Source of the DNA: Flavihumibacter profundi
Lineage (GTDB): Bacteria; Bacteroidota; Bacteroidia; Chitinophagales; Chitinophagaceae
DNA: 64,000 nucleotides
Assembly: GCF_020076305.1 (NCBI RefSeq)
Contig: NZ_JAIQXE010000003.1
Span: 248,001 to 312,000 of the forward strand
Direction: 5' to 3'
Of the stretch, positions 25,568 through 36,486 are shown piece by piece (position 1 is the first letter of the stretch; each line of letters begins with the position of its first letter). The notes beneath the pieces were generated by a model. It did not search any database, was not told where the DNA came from, and saw nothing but the letters and a program-made list of their open reading frames with translations. Both the position numbers and the translations under genes were made by a program.

Positions 25568-28003
25568 TTAGAATTTATACATCACAGTCGCTGCAAACTG
25601 CCGGGGCGCAATCGGGTTCACACTGTTATCATCATGGACATTATAACTCAGCTTATTGAGGATGTTGGTCAGCTTAAGCCGGAGGGAAAAATGTTTTATG
25701 CCTTCATACCCAACAGAGAAATCAAATAAAGTGTAATCAGGAAGTGTAATCAGTTTATAATTAGGGTTAGCAGTAGAAGGGTTCCTTCCTGCAAGGCGGT
25801 CGCCTACATAATAAGCATTGAACCCGGTATTGAAATTTTTCAGGACAGACTGTCCGGGAAAAACGTAAAAAACACTTGCGTTTGCCGTATGCGCCGGATT
25901 ATAACGGAGACGATCACCTGTTGTGAAATTCCTTCCGTTGCCACCAGTATACCTGGTATCATTAAAACTGTACCCGGCCATGAAAGTAAAACCATAAACA
26001 GGTTTAGTGGCAATATCCAGTTCTACGCCCTTACTCGTCACTTCACCGGCGAGTTCCCTGATACTATTGTCAATATTTGCAGATCCGTCGGCCAATGTTA
26101 AAGCGGTTTGTGCCAGGTTATTATTAACAATCTGGTATAGGGTAATATTAACGGAAAGCAGGCTATTGAACAGGTCGGTCTTGGCGCCCAGTTCAACCTG
26201 GTCGATAATGGAAGGCGGTAAAGCAGCGCCATATATATCCCTTCCCGTATTAACCGTGAATGAATTAGTATAGCTGGTAAACAAGGAAACCTTTTTAGAA
26301 GGCTGGTAAACCAGTCCCACGCGCGGACTAAAAGCATCATTGGTATAGGCAGCAATAGAACCGGTAGAACCTTTAGCCATACTATCTACGGTAGCTTTGC
26401 GGTTGTTTTGGTAACTATAGCGGACACCAGCCAATAATTTAAACTTATTGGAAAGGCAAACCAGGTCCTGGACATAGAGGCCAAAGCGCAGTATGGGACT
26501 AGTGGTAATCCGGTCGATATCAAGTAACGGGATATCATTTCGTTTACCGAAACTGGCAGGATCATAGATATTGACCGTATCGTAAATATTTAATTTGCGG
26601 ATGGCTTCATCTGCACCGTTGGCGTTATATTGGTTAGTGATATAAGTATTGGCCTTTGTCTGGTACTGGTCAGCATCAGCGCCCACTAAAACAGTATGCC
26701 CTATTTTTCCTGTCTTGAATTTTCCTGTAAGGTCAACCTGTGAAAGAAGATAGGCTTCAGCTGTTTTAGATTTTTGCAAGCCCCTGATCCAGGTGCCACC
26801 AGGTTTTATATTAGCAGGGCGGGCTGCACCAAATAATTCAGCAGCATAATTTTGGTACGACACCATGCCCCTAATTTGCCAGTCCTTTTTCAGCTGGCGG
26901 GTAAGCGTAGCCGAAAGATTTTTTTGTTCCGCTGAGTTATAGCCCCAGGGCACTCCCAGGAACCTGCTGCGGGGAACGTCAGCAATAGTATAGTTGATGG
27001 CACCCACACCAAAGTCGGCCGTGCGATTGTCTTTCAGGTAATCGCCTTCGACCAGCAAAGTGGTTTTTGCATTTACATTAAAAAACAGGGAAGGATTAAT
27101 ATAAAACCTTTCGCCATTCACATAATCGCGGAAGCTGCCGCTTTTCTGGTAAGTGGAATTGATCCTGTAAGCAACAGTTTCTTTCCTATCCAGGGCACCA
27201 TAAAAATCAATGGATGGTTTATAGAAGTCATAACTGCCTGTCCGGAAGGAAATCTCCCCGCCCGGGGTAAATTTTGGTTTTTTAGTGACGATATTCAGCA
27301 CGCCGCCGGCGGCCACGTTACCAAACAGTATTGCGTTCCCGCCCTTCAGGAATTCAACTTTTTCAACACCGCTCATTTCAGGCATTGCCCCGTTATTATA
27401 CCGGGCCCCGTTTTTGAAAGTATTATTACTGGTAAAAGCATATCCCCTTCCTGCAATTTCTTCCTGGTAACCACCTGTAGTACCCATCAGGTAAATACCG
27501 GTAACATTCTGCAGTACATCACTCAATTGTAAAACCTGCTGGCGTTCAAGGATATCTTTATTAATAACTGCAATACTCTGTGGAAGGTCCATGGGCCTGA
27601 TGGCGACTTTTCCTGCGGTCACCACTTTTTCGTTCATCCCTTTACCGTAGCTAACCACTACTTCCTGCAATTCCGCATTATTCTGGGGAAAAGAGAAATT
27701 CAATTCCACTGTTTCGCCGGCCTTTACCGATACCGGTTTTACCAGGTTCCGGAGGCCGACATAAGAGGCAATTAAGGTGTATTCGCCTTCCGGCAACTGC
27801 TTCAATTGAAAAGCACCGTCTTTATCACTTAGGGTTGCTTTTTTAATTTCTTTCAGTTGTATGCTGACTGATGCAGCCGGCATATTGTCGCTGGTTGTGA
27901 CAATGCCTTTAATTAATCCGGTTTGCGCATAACCCAGCAATGCAACACCAGTAAACAAATATGAAAACACAATTTTCCTGAACCAATTCAACGAAGCAGC
28001 CAT
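25568..28003 (-). CDS. TonB-dependent siderophore receptor
   Basis: An 811-residue outer-membrane importer. After the signal peptide, a carboxypeptidase-regulatory-like domain (about 30-110, 'VQLKEIKKATLSDKDGAFQL') is typical of Bacteroidota. The plug follows ('RPMDLPQSIAVINKDILERQ', 'LQNVTGIYLMGTTGGYQEEI', 'VEFLKGGNAILFGNVAAGGV'), with a Q-S-I/V signature of ferric-siderophore receptors, then a 22-strand barrel ending in a terminal aromatic (MYKF). The AraC gene upstream and PepSY gene downstream form an iron-acquisition unit. The substrate cannot be told from sequence. Confidence 0.92.
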   Translation of the reverse strand: MAASLNWFRKIVFSYLFTGVALLGYAQTGLIKGIVTTSDNMPAASVSIQLKEIKKATLSDKDGAFQLKQLPEGEYTLIASYVGLRNLVKPVSVKAGETVELNFSFPQNNAELQEVVVSYGKGMNEKVVTAGKVAIRPMDLPQSIAVINKDILERQQVLQLSDVLQNVTGIYLMGTTGGYQEEIAGRGYAFTSNNTFKNGARYNNGAMPEMSGVEKVEFLKGGNAILFGNVAAGGVLNIVTKKPKFTPGGEISFRTGSYDFYKPSIDFYGALDRKETVAYRINSTYQKSGSFRDYVNGERFYINPSLFFNVNAKTTLLVEGDYLKDNRTADFGVGAINYTIADVPRSRFLGVPWGYNSAEQKNLSATLTRQLKKDWQIRGMVSYQNYAAELFGAARPANIKPGGTWIRGLQKSKTAEAYLLSQVDLTGKFKTGKIGHTVLVGADADQYQTKANTYITNQYNANGADEAIRKLNIYDTVNIYDPASFGKRNDIPLLDIDRITTSPILRFGLYVQDLVCLSNKFKLLAGVRYSYQNNRKATVDSMAKGSTGSIAAYTNDAFSPRVGLVYQPSKKVSLFTSYTNSFTVNTGRDIYGAALPPSIIDQVELGAKTDLFNSLLSVNITLYQIVNNNLAQTALTLADGSANIDNSIRELAGEVTSKGVELDIATKPVYGFTFMAGYSFNDTRYTGGNGRNFTTGDRLRYNPAHTANASVFYVFPGQSVLKNFNTGFNAYYVGDRLAGRNPSTANPNYKLITLPDYTLFDFSVGYEGIKHFSLRLKLTNILNKLSYNVHDDNSVNPIAPRQFAATVMYKF

Positions 28004-28098
28004 GTCAATAAATTATGGGTGCAAATTTGGCGGGCAGCAGGCAAAAGGATGTTACGCAATGAGGAATAGCATTTACGCAAAGAGGAAAGAGTTGGGGG

Positions 28099-28193
28099 GA
28101 TGAATGGTGAATGGTGAATGGTGAATAGTGAATCGAAAGAAAGCGAAGTCTAAAACCAATCTCCCATTTACCATTCACCATTCACCATTTACT
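28099..28193. repeat. Heptamer repeat RGTGAAT, locus 4, two facing arms
   Basis: The left arm is GATGAAT, GGTGAAT x3, AGTGAAT (28099-28133); after 32 bp the right arm is ATTTACC, ATTCACC x2, ATTTACT (28166-28193), ending 1 bp before the stop codon of the AraC gene. A fold-back stem of about 28 bp with a few mismatches is possible. It lies between the AraC gene and the TonB receptor gene. Confidence 0.88.
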
Positions 28194-28194
28194 G

Positions 28195-29133
28195 TCAATG
28201 CAGCAAAAGTTCACAAGGCTTCAGCCCTGTATGTTTCTTGAAGGCGGTGGAAAAATGTGAAATGGAGGAGTAGCCGAGCATCATGGAAACTTCAGTAACA
28301 CTAAGTCCCTTTTCATATAAAAGGTAACGGGCGTGTTCCATGCGCTGGCTCTGGTAAAAATCAAATACCGTGGTGCCATACATTTCCTTGAAACCTTTTT
28401 TAAGGTAACATTCGTTGATGGCCACTTTGCGGCTCAATTCCTTAATGGTGATAGGTTCACCGATATGTTGCAATAAAATGGCGCGCGCTTTTTCAATTTT
28501 TTCGCGGTCGGCTTCATTAGCGAGGAACTTGCAGGAAAAGGCAGACTCTTCCTTATCGCCGATCATACATTCCAGGCTATACAGCAGGAGCATCTGCATC
28601 TGGGCATTGATGAAGATATTCTCCATGGCGCCAGAATAATTATTATTCAGCAGGGCTTCCAGCACCGACCTGGTGCGGCTGCACAGGGAAAGTGTTTTCG
28701 AAAATGAGCTCTGGTGTTTAAACTGGACGATGTCATCAGGCAATGTTTTCAGTTTGCCCGAATTAATGAACTGCGATAAATGGGTTGGGGAAAAAACAAA
28801 GCTCAATACGTCAATGCTTGCGGCTTTTTGTTCACAACTACCGGAATAATTGAATTTACAATTGTCGCACTCGGTATCTTTCTTGCGGCAATACATATTA
28901 CCGGAAATACAAAAACGTAACTCAATGTAATTTTCATTGCTTTTTGGGCCAGCCTGGTGGTAAACCAGCATACCCAGGTCATCCACTTCCCATTGAGCGC
29001 TTTTACGGTAGCGGTGGATGGAATATTGCACAGAACCCGGAATCACCTGCTCTTTTTCCTGCAGTAATTCAAGTTCGTTGTACATCACCGGCGCCTTTCG
29101 GGCCAGTGCCAATATATCGGCAGACTGGTGCAT
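28195..29133 (-). CDS. AraC-family regulator with a cysteine-rich N-terminal region
   Basis: The C-terminal 100 residues are an AraC double helix-turn-helix: 'ITIKELSRKVAINECYLKKG', 'YGTTVFDFYQSQRMEHARYL', 'VTEVSMMLGYSSISHFSTAF' and 'HTGLKP'. The N-terminal domain contains five cysteines in about 32 residues ('FCISGNMYCRKKDTECDNCK' then 'FNYSGSCEQ'), with spacing C-x6-C-x6-C-x2-C-x7-C, which could hold iron or an iron-sulphur cluster. The gene precedes the TonB receptor on the same strand and is its most likely regulator. A metal-sensing role is inference; the AraC class is certain. Confidence 0.88.
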   Translation of the reverse strand: MHQSADILALARKAPVMYNELELLQEKEQVIPGSVQYSIHRYRKSAQWEVDDLGMLVYHQAGPKSNENYIELRFCISGNMYCRKKDTECDNCKFNYSGSCEQKAASIDVLSFVFSPTHLSQFINSGKLKTLPDDIVQFKHQSSFSKTLSLCSRTRSVLEALLNNNYSGAMENIFINAQMQMLLLYSLECMIGDKEESAFSCKFLANEADREKIEKARAILLQHIGEPITIKELSRKVAINECYLKKGFKEMYGTTVFDFYQSQRMEHARYLLYEKGLSVTEVSMMLGYSSISHFSTAFKKHTGLKPCELLLH

Positions 29134-29239
29134 GAACTGGCGAAATTACGATATAAAAGGCAATAAAAGGAACCGCCCCTCATTCCGGGGATTTCGGGTG
29201 GAGATTTTTATCTGGTTTTTGGCATTTACACCCGTTTAA

Positions 29240-31300
<2,061 letters not shown>

Positions 31301-31413
31301 AATTATTTTTAGTTAAATCAAGCGGCTGAATCACGGGCTTTTGAGTTTTTTTGGCTAGCTTGTATTCCTTATTCTATTAATATTTATTCACTAACCATAA
31401 AAAACAATTTACT

Positions 31414-31617
31414 ATGGCTGATATTAAACTGACCGCATACAATGTAAAGACAAAAGAAAAAGGCGTTGAGATTAAAGATGCGGTGATTACAAAAACGGCC
31501 CGCGGTGGTTATATGGCGCAGGGTAATGATGGCAAAGGCAACAAGCTGACCACCATGCTGAGCGAAGCGAATGCATTGGCTGCAATCAAAGCCGGAATTG
31601 CCAAGCAAGGTTGGTAA
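31414..31617 (+). CDS. Small conserved-looking protein, function unknown
   Basis: 67 residues, lysine-rich, with no signal peptide or membrane segment. It reads as two short strand pairs (ADIKLTAYNVKTKEKGVEIK, 'AVITKTARGGYMAQGNDGKG') and a C-terminal helix ('LSEANALAAIKAGIAKQGW'). It has an ATG, strong codon periodicity and a terminator just after the stop, so it is very likely a real gene. I recognise no family; a nucleic-acid-binding or chaperone-like small protein is possible. It lies 113 bp after gyrB. Confidence 0.7.
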   Translation: MADIKLTAYNVKTKEKGVEIKDAVITKTARGGYMAQGNDGKGNKLTTMLSEANALAAIKAGIAKQGW

Positions 31618-31637
31618 TTAATTAATTAGTTTTTAAT

Positions 31638-31677
31638 AAAAAAACATCATCCCTTTTAGCAGGAATGGTGTTTTTTT
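31638..31677 (+). terminator. Rho-independent terminator
   Basis: AAAAAACATCATCCC and a matching GGAATGGTGTTTTTTT arm form a stem of roughly 13 bp with minor mismatches, a short loop, and a run of seven T. It lies 21 bp after the 67-residue gene. Confidence 0.8.
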
Positions 31678-31713
31678 ATGTCCTGCATAACTTTAAACAG
31701 ATAAATTTAAACG

Positions 31714-32451
31714 ATGAAAAATGCCATCCTCACACTTGCGGTTGTTATAGCCATGACAACCTTAGCAAATGCCCAGCAAAAGGGCGATCCCAAAGAAACT
31801 GAACTATGGACACCAGTGCCGGTAAAAGTTGACCCGGGCAATGCACAAAAAGCTCCTTCAGATGCTATTGTACTTTTTGATGGTACTAACCTGGATAAAT
31901 GGATCAGTCCTAAAACAGGTGGTGCAGCCCCCTGGGTGGTTGAAAATGGAGCTTTTACCGTTAAACCAGGAACAGGTGATATCCGTACAAAAGAAAAATT
32001 CGCCGACTGCCAGTTACATATTGAATGGCGCACACCAGCCGGTATTAAAGGCGAAGGCCAGGACAGGGGCAATAGCGGTATTTTCTTTATGGAGCAATAC
32101 GAACTGCAGGTACTGGATAATTACACCAATAAAACTTATGTAAACGGCCAGGCAGGCAGTATTTATAAGCAGGCAATCCCATTGGTAAACGCCTGCCGCC
32201 CGGAAGGTGAATGGCAGACTTACGATGTCATCTTTACCGCCCCAAGGTTTAATGCAGATGGTTCGCTCGCATCACCAGCGAGGATTACTGTTTTGCAGAA
32301 CAATGTATTGGTGCAGAACAATTTTACCCTGAAGGGCAAGACAGAATACATTGGCCAGCCTACTTATACAGCACATGGACCACTGGGTATCCAATTACAG
32401 GACCATGGCCACAAAGTAAGCTACCGGAATATCTGGATCAGGAACCTATAA
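31714..32451 (+). CDS. DUF1080 (3-keto-disaccharide hydrolase-type) secreted protein
   Basis: A signal peptide (ILTLAVVIAMTTLANAQ), then one DUF1080 domain: 'IVLFDGTNLDKWISPKTGG', 'DIRTKEKFADCQLHIEWRTP', 'DRGNSGIFFMEQYELQVLDN' and 'GPLGIQLQDHGHKVSYRNIW'. This is a concanavalin-like glucanase fold. Characterised members hydrolyse 3-keto sugars, and 'GNSGIF' and 'LQDHG' are the conserved family blocks. Probably periplasmic. Its 3' end overlaps the convergent DUF1501 gene by 6 bp. Confidence 0.9.
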   Translation: MKNAILTLAVVIAMTTLANAQQKGDPKETELWTPVPVKVDPGNAQKAPSDAIVLFDGTNLDKWISPKTGGAAPWVVENGAFTVKPGTGDIRTKEKFADCQLHIEWRTPAGIKGEGQDRGNSGIFFMEQYELQVLDNYTNKTYVNGQAGSIYKQAIPLVNACRPEGEWQTYDVIFTAPRFNADGSLASPARITVLQNNVLVQNNFTLKGKTEYIGQPTYTAHGPLGIQLQDHGHKVSYRNIWIRNL

Positions 32452-33645
32452 AAAATTCATCATCGGATAAGAAGACCCCAGTATCTCAGATGCTGGGGTT
32501 TTTAGCCATTTGCCCAAAATGGTGGCATACACCTGCCTGAAATCAACCTGGTGCACCAGGTCTCCTTCCTGAAGATTTGCCAGGTCGGGCAGTGCATTCA
32601 ACATACCTTTTTGTTGCAGTCCCCCACTGATAAAAAACATATTGTTGGCCGTTCCATGGTCAGTACCCCCACTGGCATTCTGCGCTACCCTCCTGCCGAA
32701 TTCTGAAAAACTCACCAGCAACACATCCTTAAAACGATTGTTTTTTTTCAGGTCGGCAACAAAAGCCTGCACCGCTTCATTGATTTCTTCGAATAGTTTT
32801 TTCTGGCGCTGATCCTGGGCAACATGGGTATCAAAACTACCAACCGATACATAATATACCTGCGTGTTTATTTCAGAATAAATCAGAGAAGCGACCGTCT
32901 TCAGGTTTTTTCCCAACTCAGTTGCGGGATAACTATAGTTCGTTGCATTTTGCTTACTGTTCTTAAAAATATAATCAGCGCTACTCAGCGTACTTGCCAG
33001 TGTTTTATACAAATAATCAGCAGTATGCGAGGCATGTTCCTGCTCATGCCCTTTCAGCAAATCACTGTACAGGTCATTGCGACTGGCCTGGTATAAACGC
33101 GCCGGGTCTTTTACTGCAATGCCATTCCTTTCGGCCCCTTTCATAGAAAGGCTTAACACATCGTCTAACTCCAGCACCTGGGTGGGATGGTCGCATGTTT
33201 TACATTGCGCGTCGAGCCACCTTCCCAACCAACCTGTGTGGAGGTATTCATCCGACTTGCTGGCGCTTTGCCAGATATCCATGCTCCTGAAATGAGAGCG
33301 GTCCGGATTGGGATATCCCACGCTATTCAAAATGGCCAGGTTGCCTTCATCATACAAAGTTTTAAAAAAAGGTAAGGCCAGGTGAATACCTGCTTCATCG
33401 GTCAACCGAAGGCTTTGGTCGCGTGTAATGCCCAGCCTTGGCCTTGCCGCATAATACAAATCATTCCGGTAAGGAATAATAGTATTTAGTCCGTCATTAC
33501 CGCCGCTTAGTTGTAATACAACCAACACCTTATTACCGGCTATGCCGGAACCCGGTGATTCCATGGCTTTTAAAAACCGCGGCAACAATAATGAAGCGCT
33601 GGCCAGTGTTCCCGTTTGCAGGAAAGTCCTTCTTTTAATAAGCAT
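32446..33645 (-). CDS. DUF1501 family protein, Tat-exported
   Basis: The N-terminus 'MLIKRRTFLQTGTLASASLL' is a twin-arginine export signal. The body has 'VLVVLQLSGGNDGLNTIIPY', 'RSHFRSMDIWQSAS' and a late 'EFGRRVAQNASGGTDHGTAN', the sulfatase-like (alkaline-phosphatase fold) hallmarks of DUF1501. The activity of the family is not established. It follows the DUF1800 gene after 18 bp on the same strand, the standard pairing of these two families, so the two products probably act together. Confidence 0.92.
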   Translation of the reverse strand: MLIKRRTFLQTGTLASASLLLPRFLKAMESPGSGIAGNKVLVVLQLSGGNDGLNTIIPYRNDLYYAARPRLGITRDQSLRLTDEAGIHLALPFFKTLYDEGNLAILNSVGYPNPDRSHFRSMDIWQSASKSDEYLHTGWLGRWLDAQCKTCDHPTQVLELDDVLSLSMKGAERNGIAVKDPARLYQASRNDLYSDLLKGHEQEHASHTADYLYKTLASTLSSADYIFKNSKQNATNYSYPATELGKNLKTVASLIYSEINTQVYYVSVGSFDTHVAQDQRQKKLFEEINEAVQAFVADLKKNNRFKDVLLVSFSEFGRRVAQNASGGTDHGTANNMFFISGGLQQKGMLNALPDLANLQEGDLVHQVDFRQVYATILGKWLKTPASEILGSSYPMMNFL

Positions 33646-33663
33646 ACAAAGATTTTTTTTGGA

Positions 33664-35088
33664 TCAGCACAATTGGTATTCCACGCTGCTCATCAGGTTA
33701 ATGGTAAGGGAAGGGATAAACACCTGCCTGGAGGCTGTATTGGTATGCCGAAGCAAAATAGCCGCATCAGGCAGTGTTGATGTCTGCAATAAAAACCGGG
33801 ACAGGACCGGCAAAAGGTCTTCCCTTTTAGTAGCTGCGAATTTTTGGGAATAGCCCTCCCAGTCAATGCCGGCACCAAAATCACGACCATGGGTAACCGC
33901 GTTGCCCATTTGCAGGTCGTCGTCTTGTTTGGGTTGTACATTAATGCCTTCATTACTAGCCAATAATTGCGGGAGCCGCATCCGGAACAATAATGAAGAA
34001 GAGTCAATCCAGCTTTTACCACCAGGCCATCCGGCAACATTCGGCGGGTAAAATAAGATCTGTCCCAATAGTTTCTGGAACATCAGTTGAACGGCTTCAT
34101 CATTTAAGGAAAAAGGCAATTGCCGCCTGATACCAACCCATAATTCAATTGGTGATTTTATCCGGTTCCCGGTATTGTTTTCATTAAAGAACCAATCACT
34201 GGTAAAGATATCCTGCAACAAATTTTTAATTTCATAGCCCGATGCATAAAAACGTTTTGCCAGCCATTCCACGCGTTGTTCATCAGGCTGGTCATTAACA
34301 TAAAACCGGTACATCTTCCGGGTGATGAGTACGGCTGTAGCAGGTTGTTCCAGCAAAATATCCAGGATATCGTCGCCGGTAAAATTCCCGGTCTTGCCCA
34401 GGAAAGTCTTTTGCCCGTTATCATGCTGCCCGCGGCGAAAAACAAATTCCCCATTCAGGTTAGCGCCCCAACCGGTAAAGGCCCTGGCTGCTTCTTTTAT
34501 ATCTGTTTCAGAATAATTGCCACGTCCCATGGTAAACAATTCCATGACCTCACGTGCAAAATTTTCATTGGGATGATCCTTCCTGTTCTGGTTATTGTTC
34601 AGGAAATTCAGCATCGCTGCAGACTTGCTCACCTCTTTTAATAAGTCACCAAAATTGCCCAGGGCATTGGTCCTGATGGTATGCAGTAACAATTGCTGGA
34701 AATAAATATTCAGGTTACGGCAGGCGAAATGGCCATGCCAGAAAAAGGCCATTTTTTCGCGAAGCTGCGCACCGGTTCCAGTCATTTCATCAAGCCAATG
34801 GAGGTTCAGGTTTTTGATATCTTCCCGGCTCTGCTGCCGTAGTTTTTTCTTTTCATCGGCACTAAGCTCGCGCCGGTTCACCTGGTCGGCTTCGCCAATG
34901 CCCATGACAAGGCCTTTGAAAGCATTATCAACAACATCGAGGTAAGCGGGTTTTTTATCAGAAGCCTTTAATAGTGCTGCATACAAGGAAGCCGGACCCA
35001 ATTCATTCAGTTGCTCCAGGTTATAGATTGAAGGGCCAAAACCTGCCCGCCAAAACAAATGCTGATTTTTCCACTGGTTCGTATTCAC
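33664..35088 (-). CDS. DUF1800 family protein
   Basis: A 474-residue mainly helical protein with 'HLFWRAGFGPSIYNLEQL' at the start, 'REKMAFFWHGHFACRNLN' (conserved FWH.HF), 'NPNENFAREVMELFTMGRGN' and 'AGWPGGKSWIDSSSLLFRM', all DUF1800 landmarks. No clear signal peptide is seen at this start, and none of the upstream sequence gives one. Function unknown; always found with DUF1501, as here. Confidence 0.9.
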   Translation of the reverse strand: MNTNQWKNQHLFWRAGFGPSIYNLEQLNELGPASLYAALLKASDKKPAYLDVVDNAFKGLVMGIGEADQVNRRELSADEKKKLRQQSREDIKNLNLHWLDEMTGTGAQLREKMAFFWHGHFACRNLNIYFQQLLLHTIRTNALGNFGDLLKEVSKSAAMLNFLNNNQNRKDHPNENFAREVMELFTMGRGNYSETDIKEAARAFTGWGANLNGEFVFRRGQHDNGQKTFLGKTGNFTGDDILDILLEQPATAVLITRKMYRFYVNDQPDEQRVEWLAKRFYASGYEIKNLLQDIFTSDWFFNENNTGNRIKSPIELWVGIRRQLPFSLNDEAVQLMFQKLLGQILFYPPNVAGWPGGKSWIDSSSLLFRMRLPQLLASNEGINVQPKQDDDLQMGNAVTHGRDFGAGIDWEGYSQKFAATKREDLLPVLSRFLLQTSTLPDAAILLRHTNTASRQVFIPSLTINLMSSVEYQLC

Positions 35089-35167
35089 CCTTTACGTTTT
35101 TAATAAGACCCCCGGAATTGCCCCAGGTTTAATGCCCCGTAAAAACGAATACTTATTACCGACCAGC

Positions 35168-36433
35168 TTAAATCTTTTCAGCGCCGAAATAACTGTGCAA
35201 TATTTTAGGTAACCGGATACCCCCTTCGACCTGGTTGTTTTCCAGCAAGGCGGCAAGAATCCTTGGCAAGGCCATGGAACTGCCATTCAGTGAATGGACC
35301 AATTGCGGTTTTCCATTACCATCTTTAAAGCGGATCTTCATCCGGTTCGTCTGGTAGGCTTCAAAATTGCTGACAGAACTCACTTCCAGCCATTTTTCCT
35401 GCGCAGCACTATACACTTCAAAATCGTAGGTAATAGCAGAAGTAAAGCCCATATCGCCGCCGCATAACCGAAGAATCCGGTAGGGCAATTCAAGTGAACG
35501 GATCAGCTTTTCCACATGGGCCACCATAGAGTCCAGCATATCATAACTGGTATCGGGATGGACCAATTGAACGATTTCAACTTTATCGAACTGGTGCAGG
35601 CGGTTTAGCCCGCGGACATCTTTACCATAACTACCGGCCTCACGGCGGAAGCAGGGCGTATAGGCAGTCATCTTTACAGGCAAATCAGATTCCTTTATAA
35701 TTTCATCCCGGTAAATATTGGTAACCGGCACTTCTGAAGTAGGGATCAGGTAAAAATTATCAATGGTAGCATGGTACATCTGGCCTTCCTTGTCGGGCAA
35801 CTGGCCGGTGCCATAGGCAGAGGCTTCATTCACCATCAATGGTGGTTGTATTTCCATATAGCCAGCGGCCGTATTAAAATCCAGGAAATACTGGATCAAC
35901 GCCCGCTGCAGTTTCGCGCCCTTATTCTTATACACAGGGAATCCGCTGCCGGTAATTTTATTCCCCAGTTCAAAATCGATCAGTCCGTATTGCTGCACCA
36001 GGTCCCAATGCGGCTTAGCGCCCGCAGGTAATACCGGCATGTTCCCGCCTGTCCTGACCACCACATTATCTTCCGGAGTCCTTCCAACCGGGACCTGGGT
36101 AGAAGGTAAATTTGGAATCTGGACAAGGATATTATGAATAGCAGATTCTACATTATTAAGTTCTGAAACATCCTCCATACTTGCCTTAAGCGTGCCAACT
36201 TCGGCTTTTAAAAGTTCTGCCGCCTCTTTTTTGCCCTCCCGCATTAAACCACCAATTTCCTTTGACGCAGCATTTACTTTAGCCTGAATCTCGTCTTTCT
36301 CGAACTGCAGTTTCCGCCTGCGTTCATCCAGAAGCAGCAATTCATCAACAAGGCTGATCTGGGAAAAATGTTTAACAGCCAGTCTTTCCTTCACGAAATC
36401 AACATTTTGCCGGATAAAATTCACCTGGAGCAT
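35168..36433 (-). CDS. serS: Seryl-tRNA synthetase
   Basis: Class II aminoacyl-tRNA synthetase that charges tRNA(Ser). The N-terminal 100 residues form the long antiparallel coiled-coil arm ('LLLDERRRKLQFEKDEIQAK'). The catalytic domain has 'LIPTSEVPVTNIYRDEI', motif 2 'FRREAGSYGKDVRGLNRLHQ' and motif 3 'SLNGSSMALPRILAALLENN'. 421 residues, normal. It is divergent from the gene at 36487, with mirrored promoter elements between them. Confidence 0.96.
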   Translation of the reverse strand: MLQVNFIRQNVDFVKERLAVKHFSQISLVDELLLLDERRRKLQFEKDEIQAKVNAASKEIGGLMREGKKEAAELLKAEVGTLKASMEDVSELNNVESAIHNILVQIPNLPSTQVPVGRTPEDNVVVRTGGNMPVLPAGAKPHWDLVQQYGLIDFELGNKITGSGFPVYKNKGAKLQRALIQYFLDFNTAAGYMEIQPPLMVNEASAYGTGQLPDKEGQMYHATIDNFYLIPTSEVPVTNIYRDEIIKESDLPVKMTAYTPCFRREAGSYGKDVRGLNRLHQFDKVEIVQLVHPDTSYDMLDSMVAHVEKLIRSLELPYRILRLCGGDMGFTSAITYDFEVYSAAQEKWLEVSSVSNFEAYQTNRMKIRFKDGNGKPQLVHSLNGSSMALPRILAALLENNQVEGGIRLPKILHSYFGAEKI

Positions 36434-36450
36434 CTTTTCATAATTTGGCG

Positions 36451-36481
36451 CAAAGATAAGCGGCCGGGGCGTTTATCTTTG
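36451..36481. promoter_or_regulatory. Mirror-image divergent promoters for serS and the 36487 gene
   Basis: CAAAGATA at 36451-36458 is TATCTTTG on the minus strand (serS); TATCTTTG at 36474-36481 serves the plus strand. With neighbouring bases they form an inverted repeat (CGCAAAGATAA...TTTATCTTTGCG) around a GC-rich centre. The plus element ends only 5 nt before the ATG at 36487. Confidence 0.6.
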
Positions 36482-36486
36482 CGTTT

